A stretch of DNA of 5,809 nt from positions 1 to 5,809 of the forward strand of contig DPKY01000173.1 in assembly GCA_003542275.1 (NCBI GenBank). The letters run 5' to 3'. Source of the DNA: Methylococcaceae bacterium. Lineage in GTDB: Bacteria > Pseudomonadota > Gammaproteobacteria > Methylococcales > Methylomonadaceae. The position numbers and the translations under genes were made by a program. This document shows, piece by piece, positions 1-5,809 of this stretch. Positions within the stretch are counted from its first letter, which is position 1, and the number at the start of each line of letters is the position of its first letter. The notes under the pieces were generated by a model that was not told the origin of the DNA, made no database searches, and saw only the letters and a list, made by a program, of their open reading frames with translations.

Positions 1-1
1 A

Positions 2-367
2 CACGAAGATGTGCGTGAAATTTTACGCGACATCGAATCTCTCGATGGCCACACGTCGTTTCTCTTTAATAAAATCAATTTTCAAATGGATGCCACCGTG
101 GGTTTTATTAACGTCAATCAGAACAAAGACATTAAACGCTTGACAGTGATGAGTTTGATTTTTATGCCGCTCAATGTCCTGGCGGGCATTGGCGGTATGT
201 CGGAATTTTCTATGATGACAGATGGCATTCCTTGGCCCATTGCTTACAGCAGTTTATGTGTGAGCTTAGCGTTTGTTGCGTGGACAACGTATCTTGGTGT
301 GCAATTTTTTGAACGCAAAAAAACCAAACGTATCGCACTTGAAAATCAAAAACTGTTAGCGCGTTGA
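2..367 (+). CDS. corA: CorA-family divalent-cation transporter, C-terminal part (5' end outside window)
   Basis: This is the C-terminal ~121 residues of a CorA-type inner-membrane channel that carries Mg2+ (or Co2+/Ni2+/Zn2+ in relatives). The frame is open to the window edge, so the true start lies upstream. A GTG at 11 is only an internal codon. Visible in order are the end of the long cytoplasmic stalk helix, which runs into a conserved [17 protein letters not shown] stretch, then a first membrane helix (about [19 protein letters not shown]), a short periplasmic loop, and a second membrane helix (about [17 protein letters not shown]). The tail is basic and cytoplasmic (ERKKTKR). The family signature after helix 1 is normally GMN; here it is GMS followed by EFS, so ion selectivity is uncertain. 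The stop codon overlaps the next gene's TTG start. The family call is firm; the symbol and substrate are less so. Confidence 0.85.
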   Translation, partial: HEDVREILRDIESLDGHTSFLFNKINFQMDATVGFINVNQNKDIKRLTVMSLIFMPLNVLAGIGGMSEFSMMTDGIPWPIAYSSLCVSLAFVAWTTYLGVQFFERKKTKRIALENQKLLAR

Positions 368-2409
368 GTACGCTTTTAATTATTGCCAACTCAGCGCGGA
401 TGCTCGCGCAAATGGCTTGGCAGGAGGGCTATTGTGTACTCGCCATTGATTGTTATGGCGACAGTGATACGCAGCGCTACGTCCACGAGAGCCAAAAAAT
501 CGCTTCGCTTGCCCCTGAGATACTCATGCCGGCTGTTGAGTATTTTCGCACGCGTTATACCATTGACGACGCCATTTACGGCAGTGGATTTGAGCATTTT
601 AGCAACAGTCTTGCCCTGTTAGCGGCGTGTTTGCCGCTATCGGGCAATTCACCCGCTACGTTCGCGCAACTGCAAGACAAACCCTTTTTTTTTAACACAC
701 TCAAAAAACACCGTATTCCTTTTCCTGAGACACGTTTCTCAGCGCCTAAATCAACCAAGAACTGGCTAATCAAACCCCTCAACGGCCTTGGTGGCGTGGG
801 CATTTCACACTACGCAAAGACAACACACAATAATGGCGCCTCAACGGTGTATTTCCAACAATACCAAGCCGGTCAATCGCACTCCGTATTATTTCTTAGC
901 GATGGGCGAGACGTTGATGTGATTGGCTTTAATACGCAGTATTGTCGACCTGATTTCTTATTTTCGAGTGTGATAAATTGCGCTAATCTCCTCCCTAGTC
1001 AACGCGCGTTGCTCACGCACTGGCTGGTGCAATTAAGCCGTTTTTTTTCTCTGCAAGGTCTGCATTCACTGGATTTTATTGCAACGACAACGCAATTATT
1101 TGTCTTAGAAATCAATGCGCGTCCGCCCGCGAGTGCGCAACTTTATAACGCAGCGTTAATTACGCGCCACCTCAAACCCGATTGCACCACGCGCCATCGC
1201 ATTCATTTACATGATGTGTGTGGTTATCACCTCGTTTACGCCAAAACGCAGACGCGCATTCCAGCACGCTATTTATGGCCAAACGCGTGCGCAGACGTGC
1301 CACCTAACAACGCAATAATTCGCCAAAATTTGCCTATTTGCAGTATCATTGCACACAAAAAATCGCTGTGCGCCGTGCAGCACACATTTACTCTTCTCCA
1401 ACAACAGATAGAAAGGTCTTTACTTATGACACAAAAAGCAAGCGTTAACCAACTCGCCCGCCCTCTCGTTGAACAACTCATTGAGCAAGCCGATAAATTG
1501 CGCGTGGGCGTTGACGTGCTCGAGAACGGTTGCACCATTATTGATGCGGGCATTCACCACGTTGGTGGTCTTGAAGCGGGTCGTATTATTGCCGAAATTT
1601 GTTTAGGTGGCATGGGCACTGTCACCATTACCCATAGCCCTTATACGGCAAATTGGCCCTTGTCGGTGAATGTTCATACGGGCAATCCTGTATTAGCGTG
1701 CCTTGGGAGTCAATATGCGGGATGGAGTTTGTCGCATGAAAAATACTATGCGCTAGGCTCAGGCCCCGCGCGGGCGATGGCAACCAAACAAAAAGAAGGA
1801 CAAACGCTACCTGTTGAAGAATTGTATCAAGAATTAGCGTATCACGATGACGGCGATTACCCTGTTTTGGTCATTGAAAACGATGCCATTCCACCGTTAG
1901 CAATCGTTGAAAAAGTCGCGGCGGCGTGCGGCGTTGCGCCTTCAAAACTGACTATTATTGTGACACCAACAAGCAGTTTAGCCGGTGGCGTTCAAGTGGT
2001 CGCACGCGTATTAGAAGTTGCCATGCACAAAGCCCACGCACTGCATTTTCCTTTAGAAAACATTGTTGACGGTAGTGGCTTTGCGCCAATTTGCCCTCCT
2101 CACCCCAATTTTGTCAAAGCCATGGGGCGCACCAACGATGCCATTTTATTTGCCGGTCAAGTACATATTTTTGTCAAAGGCAGCGATGAAGACGCGCAAA
2201 AATTAGCACAAGCGCTTCCCAGTTCAACCTCTAAAGATTACGGCAAACCATTTGCCGATATTTTCAAAGCGTATGAATACGATTTTTTCAAAATCGATGC
2301 GATGTTATTTAGTCCTGCTAGCGTTATCGTGACAGCGGTAGAATCAGGTAAAACTTTCCGCGCAGGCGCTATTGATAATGCGCTACTTGACCAATCATTT
2401 GGCTTGTAA
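364..2409 (+). CDS. ATP-grasp ligase-like protein fused in frame to methenyl-H4MPT cyclohydrolase (Mch)
   Basis: One stop-free frame of 681 codons. Residues 1-354 look like an ATP-grasp protein. They hold an N-terminal Rossmann-like strand ([13 protein letters not shown]), a YGSGFE motif near 72-77, a GN pair near 94-95, an IKP lysine (K137) followed by the glycine loop GLGGVGI (141-147), a QQYQAG hinge (165-170), and likely metal ligands D237 (SLDFI) with E249 and N251 (LEINARP). Proteins of this kind often accompany H4MPT genes in methylotrophs. Their substrate is not known to me, and a carboxylate-amine/thiol ligase role in cofactor synthesis is inference. Residues 355-681 are a complete Mch, described under the nested entry. 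The start is TTG at 364. It is the only usable start between an in-frame stop at 340 and the first beta-strand, and it has no good Shine-Dalgarno, so it is probably coupled to corA translation. The alternative is two proteins, with Mch started at 1426; a lost stop or a sequence error at the joint cannot be excluded. Confidence 0.75.
   Translation: MSTLLIIANSARMLAQMAWQEGYCVLAIDCYGDSDTQRYVHESQKIASLAPEILMPAVEYFRTRYTIDDAIYGSGFEHFSNSLALLAACLPLSGNSPATFAQLQDKPFFFNTLKKHRIPFPETRFSAPKSTKNWLIKPLNGLGGVGISHYAKTTHNNGASTVYFQQYQAGQSHSVLFLSDGRDVDVIGFNTQYCRPDFLFSSVINCANLLPSQRALLTHWLVQLSRFFSLQGLHSLDFIATTTQLFVLEINARPPASAQLYNAALITRHLKPDCTTRHRIHLHDVCGYHLVYAKTQTRIPARYLWPNACADVPPNNAIIRQNLPICSIIAHKKSLCAVQHTFTLLQQQIERSLLMTQKASVNQLARPLVEQLIEQADKLRVGVDVLENGCTIIDAGIHHVGGLEAGRIIAEICLGGMGTVTITHSPYTANWPLSVNVHTGNPVLACLGSQYAGWSLSHEKYYALGSGPARAMATKQKEGQTLPVEELYQELAYHDDGDYPVLVIENDAIPPLAIVEKVAAACGVAPSKLTIIVTPTSSLAGGVQVVARVLEVAMHKAHALHFPLENIVDGSGFAPICPPHPNFVKAMGRTNDAILFAGQVHIFVKGSDEDAQKLAQALPSSTSKDYGKPFADIFKAYEYDFFKIDAMLFSPASVIVTAVESGKTFRAGAIDNALLDQSFGL
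1410..1416 (+). promoter_or_regulatory. Internal ribosome binding site for mch
   Basis: AGAAAGG, containing the AAGG core, lies inside the long frame 9 nt before the ATG at 1426. That ATG is exactly where Mch homologues begin. The site and spacing are good for translation initiation, unlike the weak region before the TTG at 364. It argues that Mch is, or recently was, a separate protein. Confidence 0.6.
1426..2409 (+). CDS. mch: Methenyltetrahydromethanopterin cyclohydrolase (nested in-frame start of the fusion frame)
   Basis: Mch catalyses reversible hydrolysis of methenyl-H4MPT to formyl-H4MPT in the cytoplasm. In methylotrophs this is the middle step of H4MPT-linked oxidation of formaldehyde to formate. 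From this ATG the product is 327 residues, the normal size for the family, and starts [18 protein letters not shown], as bacterial Mch proteins do. Family motifs in order (numbered from this Met) are GGLEAGR (47-53), [14 protein letters not shown] (95-102), GSGPARA (111-117), [14 protein letters not shown] with R194 and E197, SPPHPNF-like PPHPNF, MGRTNDA (from 233), [10 protein letters not shown] and a C-terminal FRAG. R194/E197 probably match the Arg/Glu pair implicated in catalysis in the archaeal enzyme (recalled, not aligned). An AGAAAGG site sits 9 nt upstream of the ATG, so a free Mch can plausibly be made even though the frame continues upstream without a stop. The enzyme identity is very secure; what is uncertain is whether it exists alone, fused, or both. 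Confidence 0.9.
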   Translation: MTQKASVNQLARPLVEQLIEQADKLRVGVDVLENGCTIIDAGIHHVGGLEAGRIIAEICLGGMGTVTITHSPYTANWPLSVNVHTGNPVLACLGSQYAGWSLSHEKYYALGSGPARAMATKQKEGQTLPVEELYQELAYHDDGDYPVLVIENDAIPPLAIVEKVAAACGVAPSKLTIIVTPTSSLAGGVQVVARVLEVAMHKAHALHFPLENIVDGSGFAPICPPHPNFVKAMGRTNDAILFAGQVHIFVKGSDEDAQKLAQALPSSTSKDYGKPFADIFKAYEYDFFKIDAMLFSPASVIVTAVESGKTFRAGAIDNALLDQSFGL

Positions 2410-2430
2410 TTACCACGATAGGAAGTAGAC

Positions 2431-2435
2431 AGGGG
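2431..2435 (+). promoter_or_regulatory. Ribosome binding site of waaF
   Basis: AGGGG ends 10 nt before the waaF ATG at 2446. It lies in the 36-nt gap after the mch stop. An AGGAAG at 2420-2425 is too distant (20 nt) to serve this start. The gap contains no visible promoter or hairpin terminator, consistent with read-through transcription from mch. Confidence 0.5.
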
Positions 2436-2445
2436 CTGTTATTGC

Positions 2446-3444
2446 ATGAAAATTCTCATCGTTGCGCCTGCGTGGGTGGGGGATATGGTCATGGCGCAGA
2501 GTTTGTTGATAGCGCTAAAAAATACCCACCCTCATTGTCAAATTGATGTCCTTGCACCAGCTTGGTCGCAAGGATTGCTTGCCCGTATGCCGGAGGTGAG
2601 GCAAACCTTTATCATGCCGCTTTCACATGGTCAATTTGGTATAAAGGCCCGCTTTGCGCTAGGGAAAACGCTACGCAATGAAAAATACGACCAAAGCATT
2701 GTGCTGCCTAATTCATGGAAATCAGCACTCATTCCCTTTTTTGCAAAAATTCCAAAACGTACAGGCTTTCTGGGAGAATGTCGATTTGGGCTTTTAAATG
2801 ATATTCGACCGCTAGATAAAACGCAGCTCACTATGACCGTTCAACGCTTTGTTGCGTTAGGCTATAAAAGTGACACGCCCCTTTCGATTGCTTATGATTT
2901 TCCTGCGCTGTCCGTGAGTGCGCAACAGCAAGCCGCTGTCATTAAAAAGTTTACGTTAGATTTAGACAAACCCGTTTTGGTACTGTGTGCGGGCGCGGAA
3001 TATGGCAGCGCAAAGCGCTGGCCAGAAACGCATTTTGCGCAACTTGCACAACAAAAACTCGAAAAAGGCTGGCAAGTGTGGCTAATTGGTTCAGAAAAAG
3101 ACCAAAAAATAACGCAAGCCATCAACGAACGCTGCCATCACGCTTGCCACGATTTTGCAGGTAAGACCAATCTTACGCAAGCGGTGGATTTATTGTCGCT
3201 TGCGCATACGGTGGTGACCAATGATTCGGGCTTGATGCACATTGCCGCCGCATTAGATAAAAAAGTGATTGCGCTCTACGGCTCCTCTGATCCCCATTTC
3301 ACACCACCCCTGCACGTCAAAGCGCAAATCGTGTCGTTGAATTTGGCGTGTTCACCCTGTTTTAAACGTGAATGCCCACTTGGGCATCGTCAATGTTTGA
3401 CGGATATTTTGCCACATCAAGTTATTGCGTTAATTGAGAGATGA
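2446..3444 (+). CDS. waaF: ADP-heptose:LPS heptosyltransferase II
   Basis: A GT-B (family GT9) transferase of 332 residues, close to the usual ~345. It adds the second L,D-heptose from ADP-heptose to the first heptose of the LPS inner core, on the cytoplasmic face of the inner membrane. The N-terminal domain opens with ILIVAPAWVGDMVMAQSL (D13 the conserved acceptor-side Asp) and continues with DVLAPAW, ARMPEV, VLPNSWKSALIPFFA and GLLNDIRPLDK, all very like enterobacterial WaaF. The C-terminal nucleotide-sugar domain has CAGAEYGSAKRWP, GSEKD, NDSGLMHIAAAL (N259-D260-S261-G262, H265) and LYGSSDPHFTPPL. Near the end is a cysteine set, C302, C305, C310 and C317 (Cx2Cx4Cx6C), which I recall in many WaaF proteins but not in the E. 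coli one. The start is ATG at 2446 with AGGGG upstream. The last four bases overlap waaC, so the two are probably translationally coupled. Confidence 0.93.
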   Translation: MKILIVAPAWVGDMVMAQSLLIALKNTHPHCQIDVLAPAWSQGLLARMPEVRQTFIMPLSHGQFGIKARFALGKTLRNEKYDQSIVLPNSWKSALIPFFAKIPKRTGFLGECRFGLLNDIRPLDKTQLTMTVQRFVALGYKSDTPLSIAYDFPALSVSAQQQAAVIKKFTLDLDKPVLVLCAGAEYGSAKRWPETHFAQLAQQKLEKGWQVWLIGSEKDQKITQAINERCHHACHDFAGKTNLTQAVDLLSLAHTVVTNDSGLMHIAAALDKKVIALYGSSDPHFTPPLHVKAQIVSLNLACSPCFKRECPLGHRQCLTDILPHQVIALIER

Positions 3445-4451
3445 AAAAAATTGCTATCGTTAAGCTGTCAGCGTTGGGCGATATTGTCCATGCGATGGTA
3501 GCGCTACAATTTATCAAAGCGCACTATCCTAACAGTCAAATTGACTGGCTTGTGGAAGCGCGTTTTGCGCAAGTGCTCGCACACAACCCGCATCTTGATC
3601 ATATCCTGAGCGTAAATCTCAAAGAAGTGAAACAAAATAAATTCGCACTCTTGGCTGAAATGAGCAAAGTGAGGCAGTATGCAAACGCACATTACGATAT
3701 CATTATTGATGCGCAAGGTTTGCTCAAATCAGCGCTCACCGCCCGCATTTTAGGCAAAAATATTGCTGGGTTTGATGCGCAGTCTATTCGTGAACCTTTG
3801 GCGAGTCTTTTTTATACGCACAAAATCGCTTGCCCTTATGACACCAATACCATTGACCGCAACACCACAGTATTGTCTCAACCGTTGGGCTTCACCATTT
3901 CACGCGAGGCCATTTTAAACAAACAACCGTTTTTATTTTTTGCACCGCCGCAAACGGAGGTTCAGTACTTTCTGCACCCTACACGCAAAAACATCGTGTT
4001 TGTCATTGGTTCAACGTGGCCTAGCCGAAATTACCCCATAGAAAAATTTGTCGACGTGGCGAACGGTCTAGCACAGCATTGCCTTGTCATTTGGGGAAAT
4101 GAAGAAGAACACCGCGCTGCACAAACGATGGCGCAGCAAAGTGATTTTATTGATGTTTTACCTGCGCTGAGCCTCAACGACCTCAAAGCGCTCATGGCCA
4201 GAGTGGATTTAGTCATTGGCAATGACACGGGGCCAACGCATTTTGCTTGGGGACTCAATATTCCCTCAATTACGTTATTTGGCTGTACACCAGAGAGTCG
4301 TGTGTATCAAACTGATATCAACAAAACACTCAAATCCGCCTCGGTGGTCAACCCCAAAAAACTCAATAAACACGATTATTCCATCCGTGAAATTTTACCA
4401 AATGATATTATCGACCTAGCAAACACATTATTACACTTGAGAGGCGCCTAA
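3441..4451 (+). CDS. waaC: ADP-heptose:LPS heptosyltransferase I
   Basis: A GT9 glycosyltransferase of 336 residues that attaches the first heptose to Kdo of Kdo2-lipid A, the step before WaaF. The N-terminus has IVKLSALGDIVHAM (D14 conserved) and DWLVEARFAQVL, followed by IIDAQGLLKSAL and SIREPLASLFY, which mark WaaC rather than WaaF. The C-terminal domain shows GSTWPSRNYPIEKF, IWGNEEEH and GNDTGPTHFAWGLNIPS (N261-D262-T263-G264, H267), then SITLFGCTPESR. DTGPTH, the GSTWPSRNYP loop and the NKHDYSI tail look more like the Campylobacterota form than the E. coli form (from memory, not aligned). The ATG overlaps the waaF stop as ATGA. The only purine run before it (GAGAG) abuts the start, so initiation is likely by coupling. 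The assignment as heptosyltransferase I is strong; acceptor details are inferred. Confidence 0.9.
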   Translation: MKKIAIVKLSALGDIVHAMVALQFIKAHYPNSQIDWLVEARFAQVLAHNPHLDHILSVNLKEVKQNKFALLAEMSKVRQYANAHYDIIIDAQGLLKSALTARILGKNIAGFDAQSIREPLASLFYTHKIACPYDTNTIDRNTTVLSQPLGFTISREAILNKQPFLFFAPPQTEVQYFLHPTRKNIVFVIGSTWPSRNYPIEKFVDVANGLAQHCLVIWGNEEEHRAAQTMAQQSDFIDVLPALSLNDLKALMARVDLVIGNDTGPTHFAWGLNIPSITLFGCTPESRVYQTDINKTLKSASVVNPKKLNKHDYSIREILPNDIIDLANTLLHLRGA

Positions 4452-4510
4452 TTTGTGGTAACCTCACCAAGATAATGACACTTATTTTTTACTTTTTTGG
4501 CGATATTTTT
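4452..4510 (+). other. Short intergenic gap between waaC and the M16 gene
   Basis: This 59-nt gap is the longest non-coding stretch in the window. It holds two T-rich runs (4485-4490 and 4493-4498) and a GATAAT at 4471-4476 that could pass for a -10 box, but no -35 element at a fitting distance. The only inverted repeat is a 4-bp TGGT/ACCA stem, too weak for a terminator. I therefore see neither a convincing promoter nor a terminator, and the M16 gene may be read from the upstream operon. Confidence 0.4.
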
Positions 4511-4597
4511 ATGCGTTTACTTCACTTTTTACAACCTAAAAAAGCAATGACTTTCATTGCGGTGATGGTGCTAAGTCAACAAACATGGGCGGCAGCA
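4511..4597 (+). other. Signal peptide coding segment of the M16 protein
   Basis: Residues 1-29 show a basic n-region (R2, H5, K10, K11), a hydrophobic core from M13 to L21, and a small-residue c-region TWAAA. A Sec-type cleavage is expected after A27 or A29. There is no lipobox cysteine, so this is a soluble exported protein rather than a lipoprotein. This segment also supports the ATG at 4511 over the upstream ATG at 4475. Confidence 0.7.
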
Positions 4598-5809
4598 ACC
4601 ATTGAACATTGGCAAACCACAAAAGGGAGTCGTGTGTATTTTGTGCAAAGCTCTGGCCTACCTATGGCCGACATTCAAGTTGTCTTTGATGCGGGCAGTG
4701 CGCGTGATGGCTCACAATTTGGTTTATCGGCACTCACTGCGGCATTGCTTGACACGGGCGCGGGCAAATGGAATGCAGAAGACATCGCACAACGTTTTGA
4801 AAGTGTAGGGGCTAATTTTAGTGCGGGCAGTAGCGTGGACAACGCGAGTGTTTCACTGCGAACGCTCACCGAAAAACCCTTATTGGATAACGCCATTGAA
4901 ACGATGCGCGTGATGTTAAGTGCGCCGCGTTTTGCCAAAGCCGATTTTCAACGTGAAAAAAATCGTACGCTCGCTGGCCTAAAACAACGCGAAGAATCCC
5001 CTGGAGAGCAAGCGAATTTACTTTTTTATCAAACAATTTATGGTAGCCATCCATACGCACATCCCACTTCAGGCAATGTCGACACGGTAGAAAAATTAAC
5101 CGTTAAAGACATTGAAAAATTTTATAAAACCTATTACACGGCAAGTAATGCGATAGTGGTCATTGTGGGGGATTTGTCAAAAGCACAAGCTGAGCAAACG
5201 GCGGAAAATTTAGTGTCTGCCCTGCCGCAAGGCCAAAAACCCGCGCCACTGCCTAATGTGCCTGCGCTCACGCACACGTCAACACAGCACATTGAATTCC
5301 CTTCAACACAAACTCACGTTTTAGTGGGTTTACAAGGCAGTTATCGAAAAGACCCTGATTATTTTTCACTGTATGTGGGCAATCATATTTTAGGCGGCGG
5401 TAGCTTAGTGTCTAAACTCTTTGATGAAGTGCGTGAAAAACGTGGCCTTGCCTATAGCGCATCGAGCGCTTTTGTACCTTTTTTGAAAGAAGGGGTATTT
5501 GTAGCCAGTTTACAAACACGCAATGATCAAACCCAACAAGCCCTTTCCGTACTCAATCAAACACTTGCTGACTTTATTGAAAAAGGCGTAAGTGAAACAG
5601 AATTGACGGCTGCAAAAGATAATATTATTGGTGGATTTCCTATGCGCTTTGACACCAATAAAGAATTAGCCAATTATGTCACCATGATTGGTTTTTATGA
5701 AATGCCTCTCGATTATTTAGACACATTCCAAGACAATATCCAAAAAGTGACCGCAACCGATATTGCCGATGCGTTTAAACGTCGCGTGAATTTAGCGTTG
5801 CTACAAACG
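4511..5809 (+). CDS. M16-family (insulinase-like) peptidase subunit, exported, non-catalytic type (3' end outside window)
   Basis: 433 residues are visible with no stop; the family usually runs to ~440-460, so only a short tail is missing. The N-terminus is a signal peptide: basic segment to K11, hydrophobic MTFIAVMVL, then QQTWAAA with cleavage likely after A27 or A29, placing the protein in the periplasm. Two M16 half-domains follow. Where active enzymes have the zinc motif HXXEH after a conserved Gly, this protein has A74-L-T-A-A78, so it should not bind zinc. The C-terminal domain keeps the glycine loop LGGGS (294-298) and the R308...Y315 pair in VREKRGLAYS. This matches the non-catalytic R/Y subunit of heterodimeric bacterial M16 proteases, whose HXXEH partner is usually an adjacent gene. 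Upstream here is waaC, so a partner must lie downstream or elsewhere. The chosen ATG has a weak ribosome binding site; an in-frame ATG at 4475 would add 12 residues and spoil the signal peptide. Confidence 0.85.
   Translation, partial: MRLLHFLQPKKAMTFIAVMVLSQQTWAAATIEHWQTTKGSRVYFVQSSGLPMADIQVVFDAGSARDGSQFGLSALTAALLDTGAGKWNAEDIAQRFESVGANFSAGSSVDNASVSLRTLTEKPLLDNAIETMRVMLSAPRFAKADFQREKNRTLAGLKQREESPGEQANLLFYQTIYGSHPYAHPTSGNVDTVEKLTVKDIEKFYKTYYTASNAIVVIVGDLSKAQAEQTAENLVSALPQGQKPAPLPNVPALTHTSTQHIEFPSTQTHVLVGLQGSYRKDPDYFSLYVGNHILGGGSLVSKLFDEVREKRGLAYSASSAFVPFLKEGVFVASLQTRNDQTQQALSVLNQTLADFIEKGVSETELTAAKDNIIGGFPMRFDTNKELANYVTMIGFYEMPLDYLDTFQDNIQKVTATDIADAFKRRVNLALLQT

Noticed and set aside
391..803. 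Minus-strand and alternate-frame open frames within the ATP-grasp region
   Set aside because: They lie wholly inside a gene with clear family motifs, show no recognisable domain and lack ribosome binding sites; they are shadow frames.
1355..1411. Frameshift at the A6 run (1357-1362) that would end the ATP-grasp frame at a TAG at 1409-1411
   Set aside because: The alternative frame gives a residue string unlike an ATP-grasp C-terminus, whereas the open frame continues with a plausible family-like end (ICSIIAHKK...LLQQQIE).
4437..4476. Possible promoter for the M16 gene: TTGAGA (4437-4442) or TTGTGG (4453-4458) as -35 with GATAAT (4471-4476) as -10
   Set aside because: The spacers are 28 nt and 12 nt, far from the usual 16-18, so neither pair makes a credible sigma-70 promoter.
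4456..4498. Possible rho-independent terminator after waaC (TGGT/ACCA stem plus T-runs)
   Set aside because: The stem is only 4 bp and the T-runs begin 15 nt or more beyond it.
4475..4510. Upstream in-frame ATG at 4475 as the start of the M16 protein
   Set aside because: It would add a hydrophobic MTLIFYFFGDIF in front of a well-formed signal peptide, and it has no better ribosome binding site.
4602..5060. Short open frames on both strands inside the M16 gene
   Set aside because: The continuous frame from 4511 to the window end carries signal peptide and M16 motifs throughout; the short ones are shadows.

Overview
The window reads as a compact, single-strand (+) gene string from a Gram-negative methylotroph. 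It is most likely a gammaproteobacterium of the Methylococcales (methanotroph) type, though the genus cannot be fixed from sequence alone. The grounds are a bacterial methenyl-tetrahydromethanopterin cyclohydrolase (Mch) domain, a hallmark of H4MPT-dependent formaldehyde oxidation, next to two ADP-heptose transferases for the lipopolysaccharide inner core, which imply an outer membrane. By eye the base composition is balanced to slightly AT-rich (not counted). No tRNA, rRNA, CRISPR array, insertion sequence or long repeat was seen.

Layout: (1) 2-367, the 3' end of a CorA-family divalent-cation transporter gene, cut by the window start. (2) 364-2409, one uninterrupted 681-codon frame that joins an ATP-grasp ligase-like protein (residues 1-354) to a complete Mch (residues 355-681). 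It starts at a TTG overlapping the corA stop. An internal ATG at 1426 with its own ribosome binding site lies exactly at the expected Mch N-terminus. (3) 2446-3444, waaF-like heptosyltransferase II. (4) 3441-4451, waaC-like heptosyltransferase I, overlapping waaF by ATGA. (5) 4511-5809, an exported M16-family (insulinase-like) protein without the zinc motif, cut by the window end.

The junctions are a 4-nt overlap, a 36-nt gap, a 4-nt overlap and a 59-nt gap. Together with the shared strand and the absence of any clear terminator, this suggests co-transcription, at least from corA through waaC. Functionally it mixes ion transport, C1 oxidation through H4MPT, LPS core synthesis and a periplasmic peptidase-like subunit. 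Only waaF and waaC obviously act in the same pathway; the ATP-grasp protein and Mch are probably both tied to H4MPT metabolism.

The main oddity is the ATP-grasp/Mch read-through frame. No wholly new system is evident. The window is otherwise ordinary housekeeping with several unusual details: a TTG coupled start, a GMS instead of GMN signature in CorA, a WaaC of apparently Campylobacterota-like type, and an M16 non-catalytic subunit with no catalytic partner upstream.
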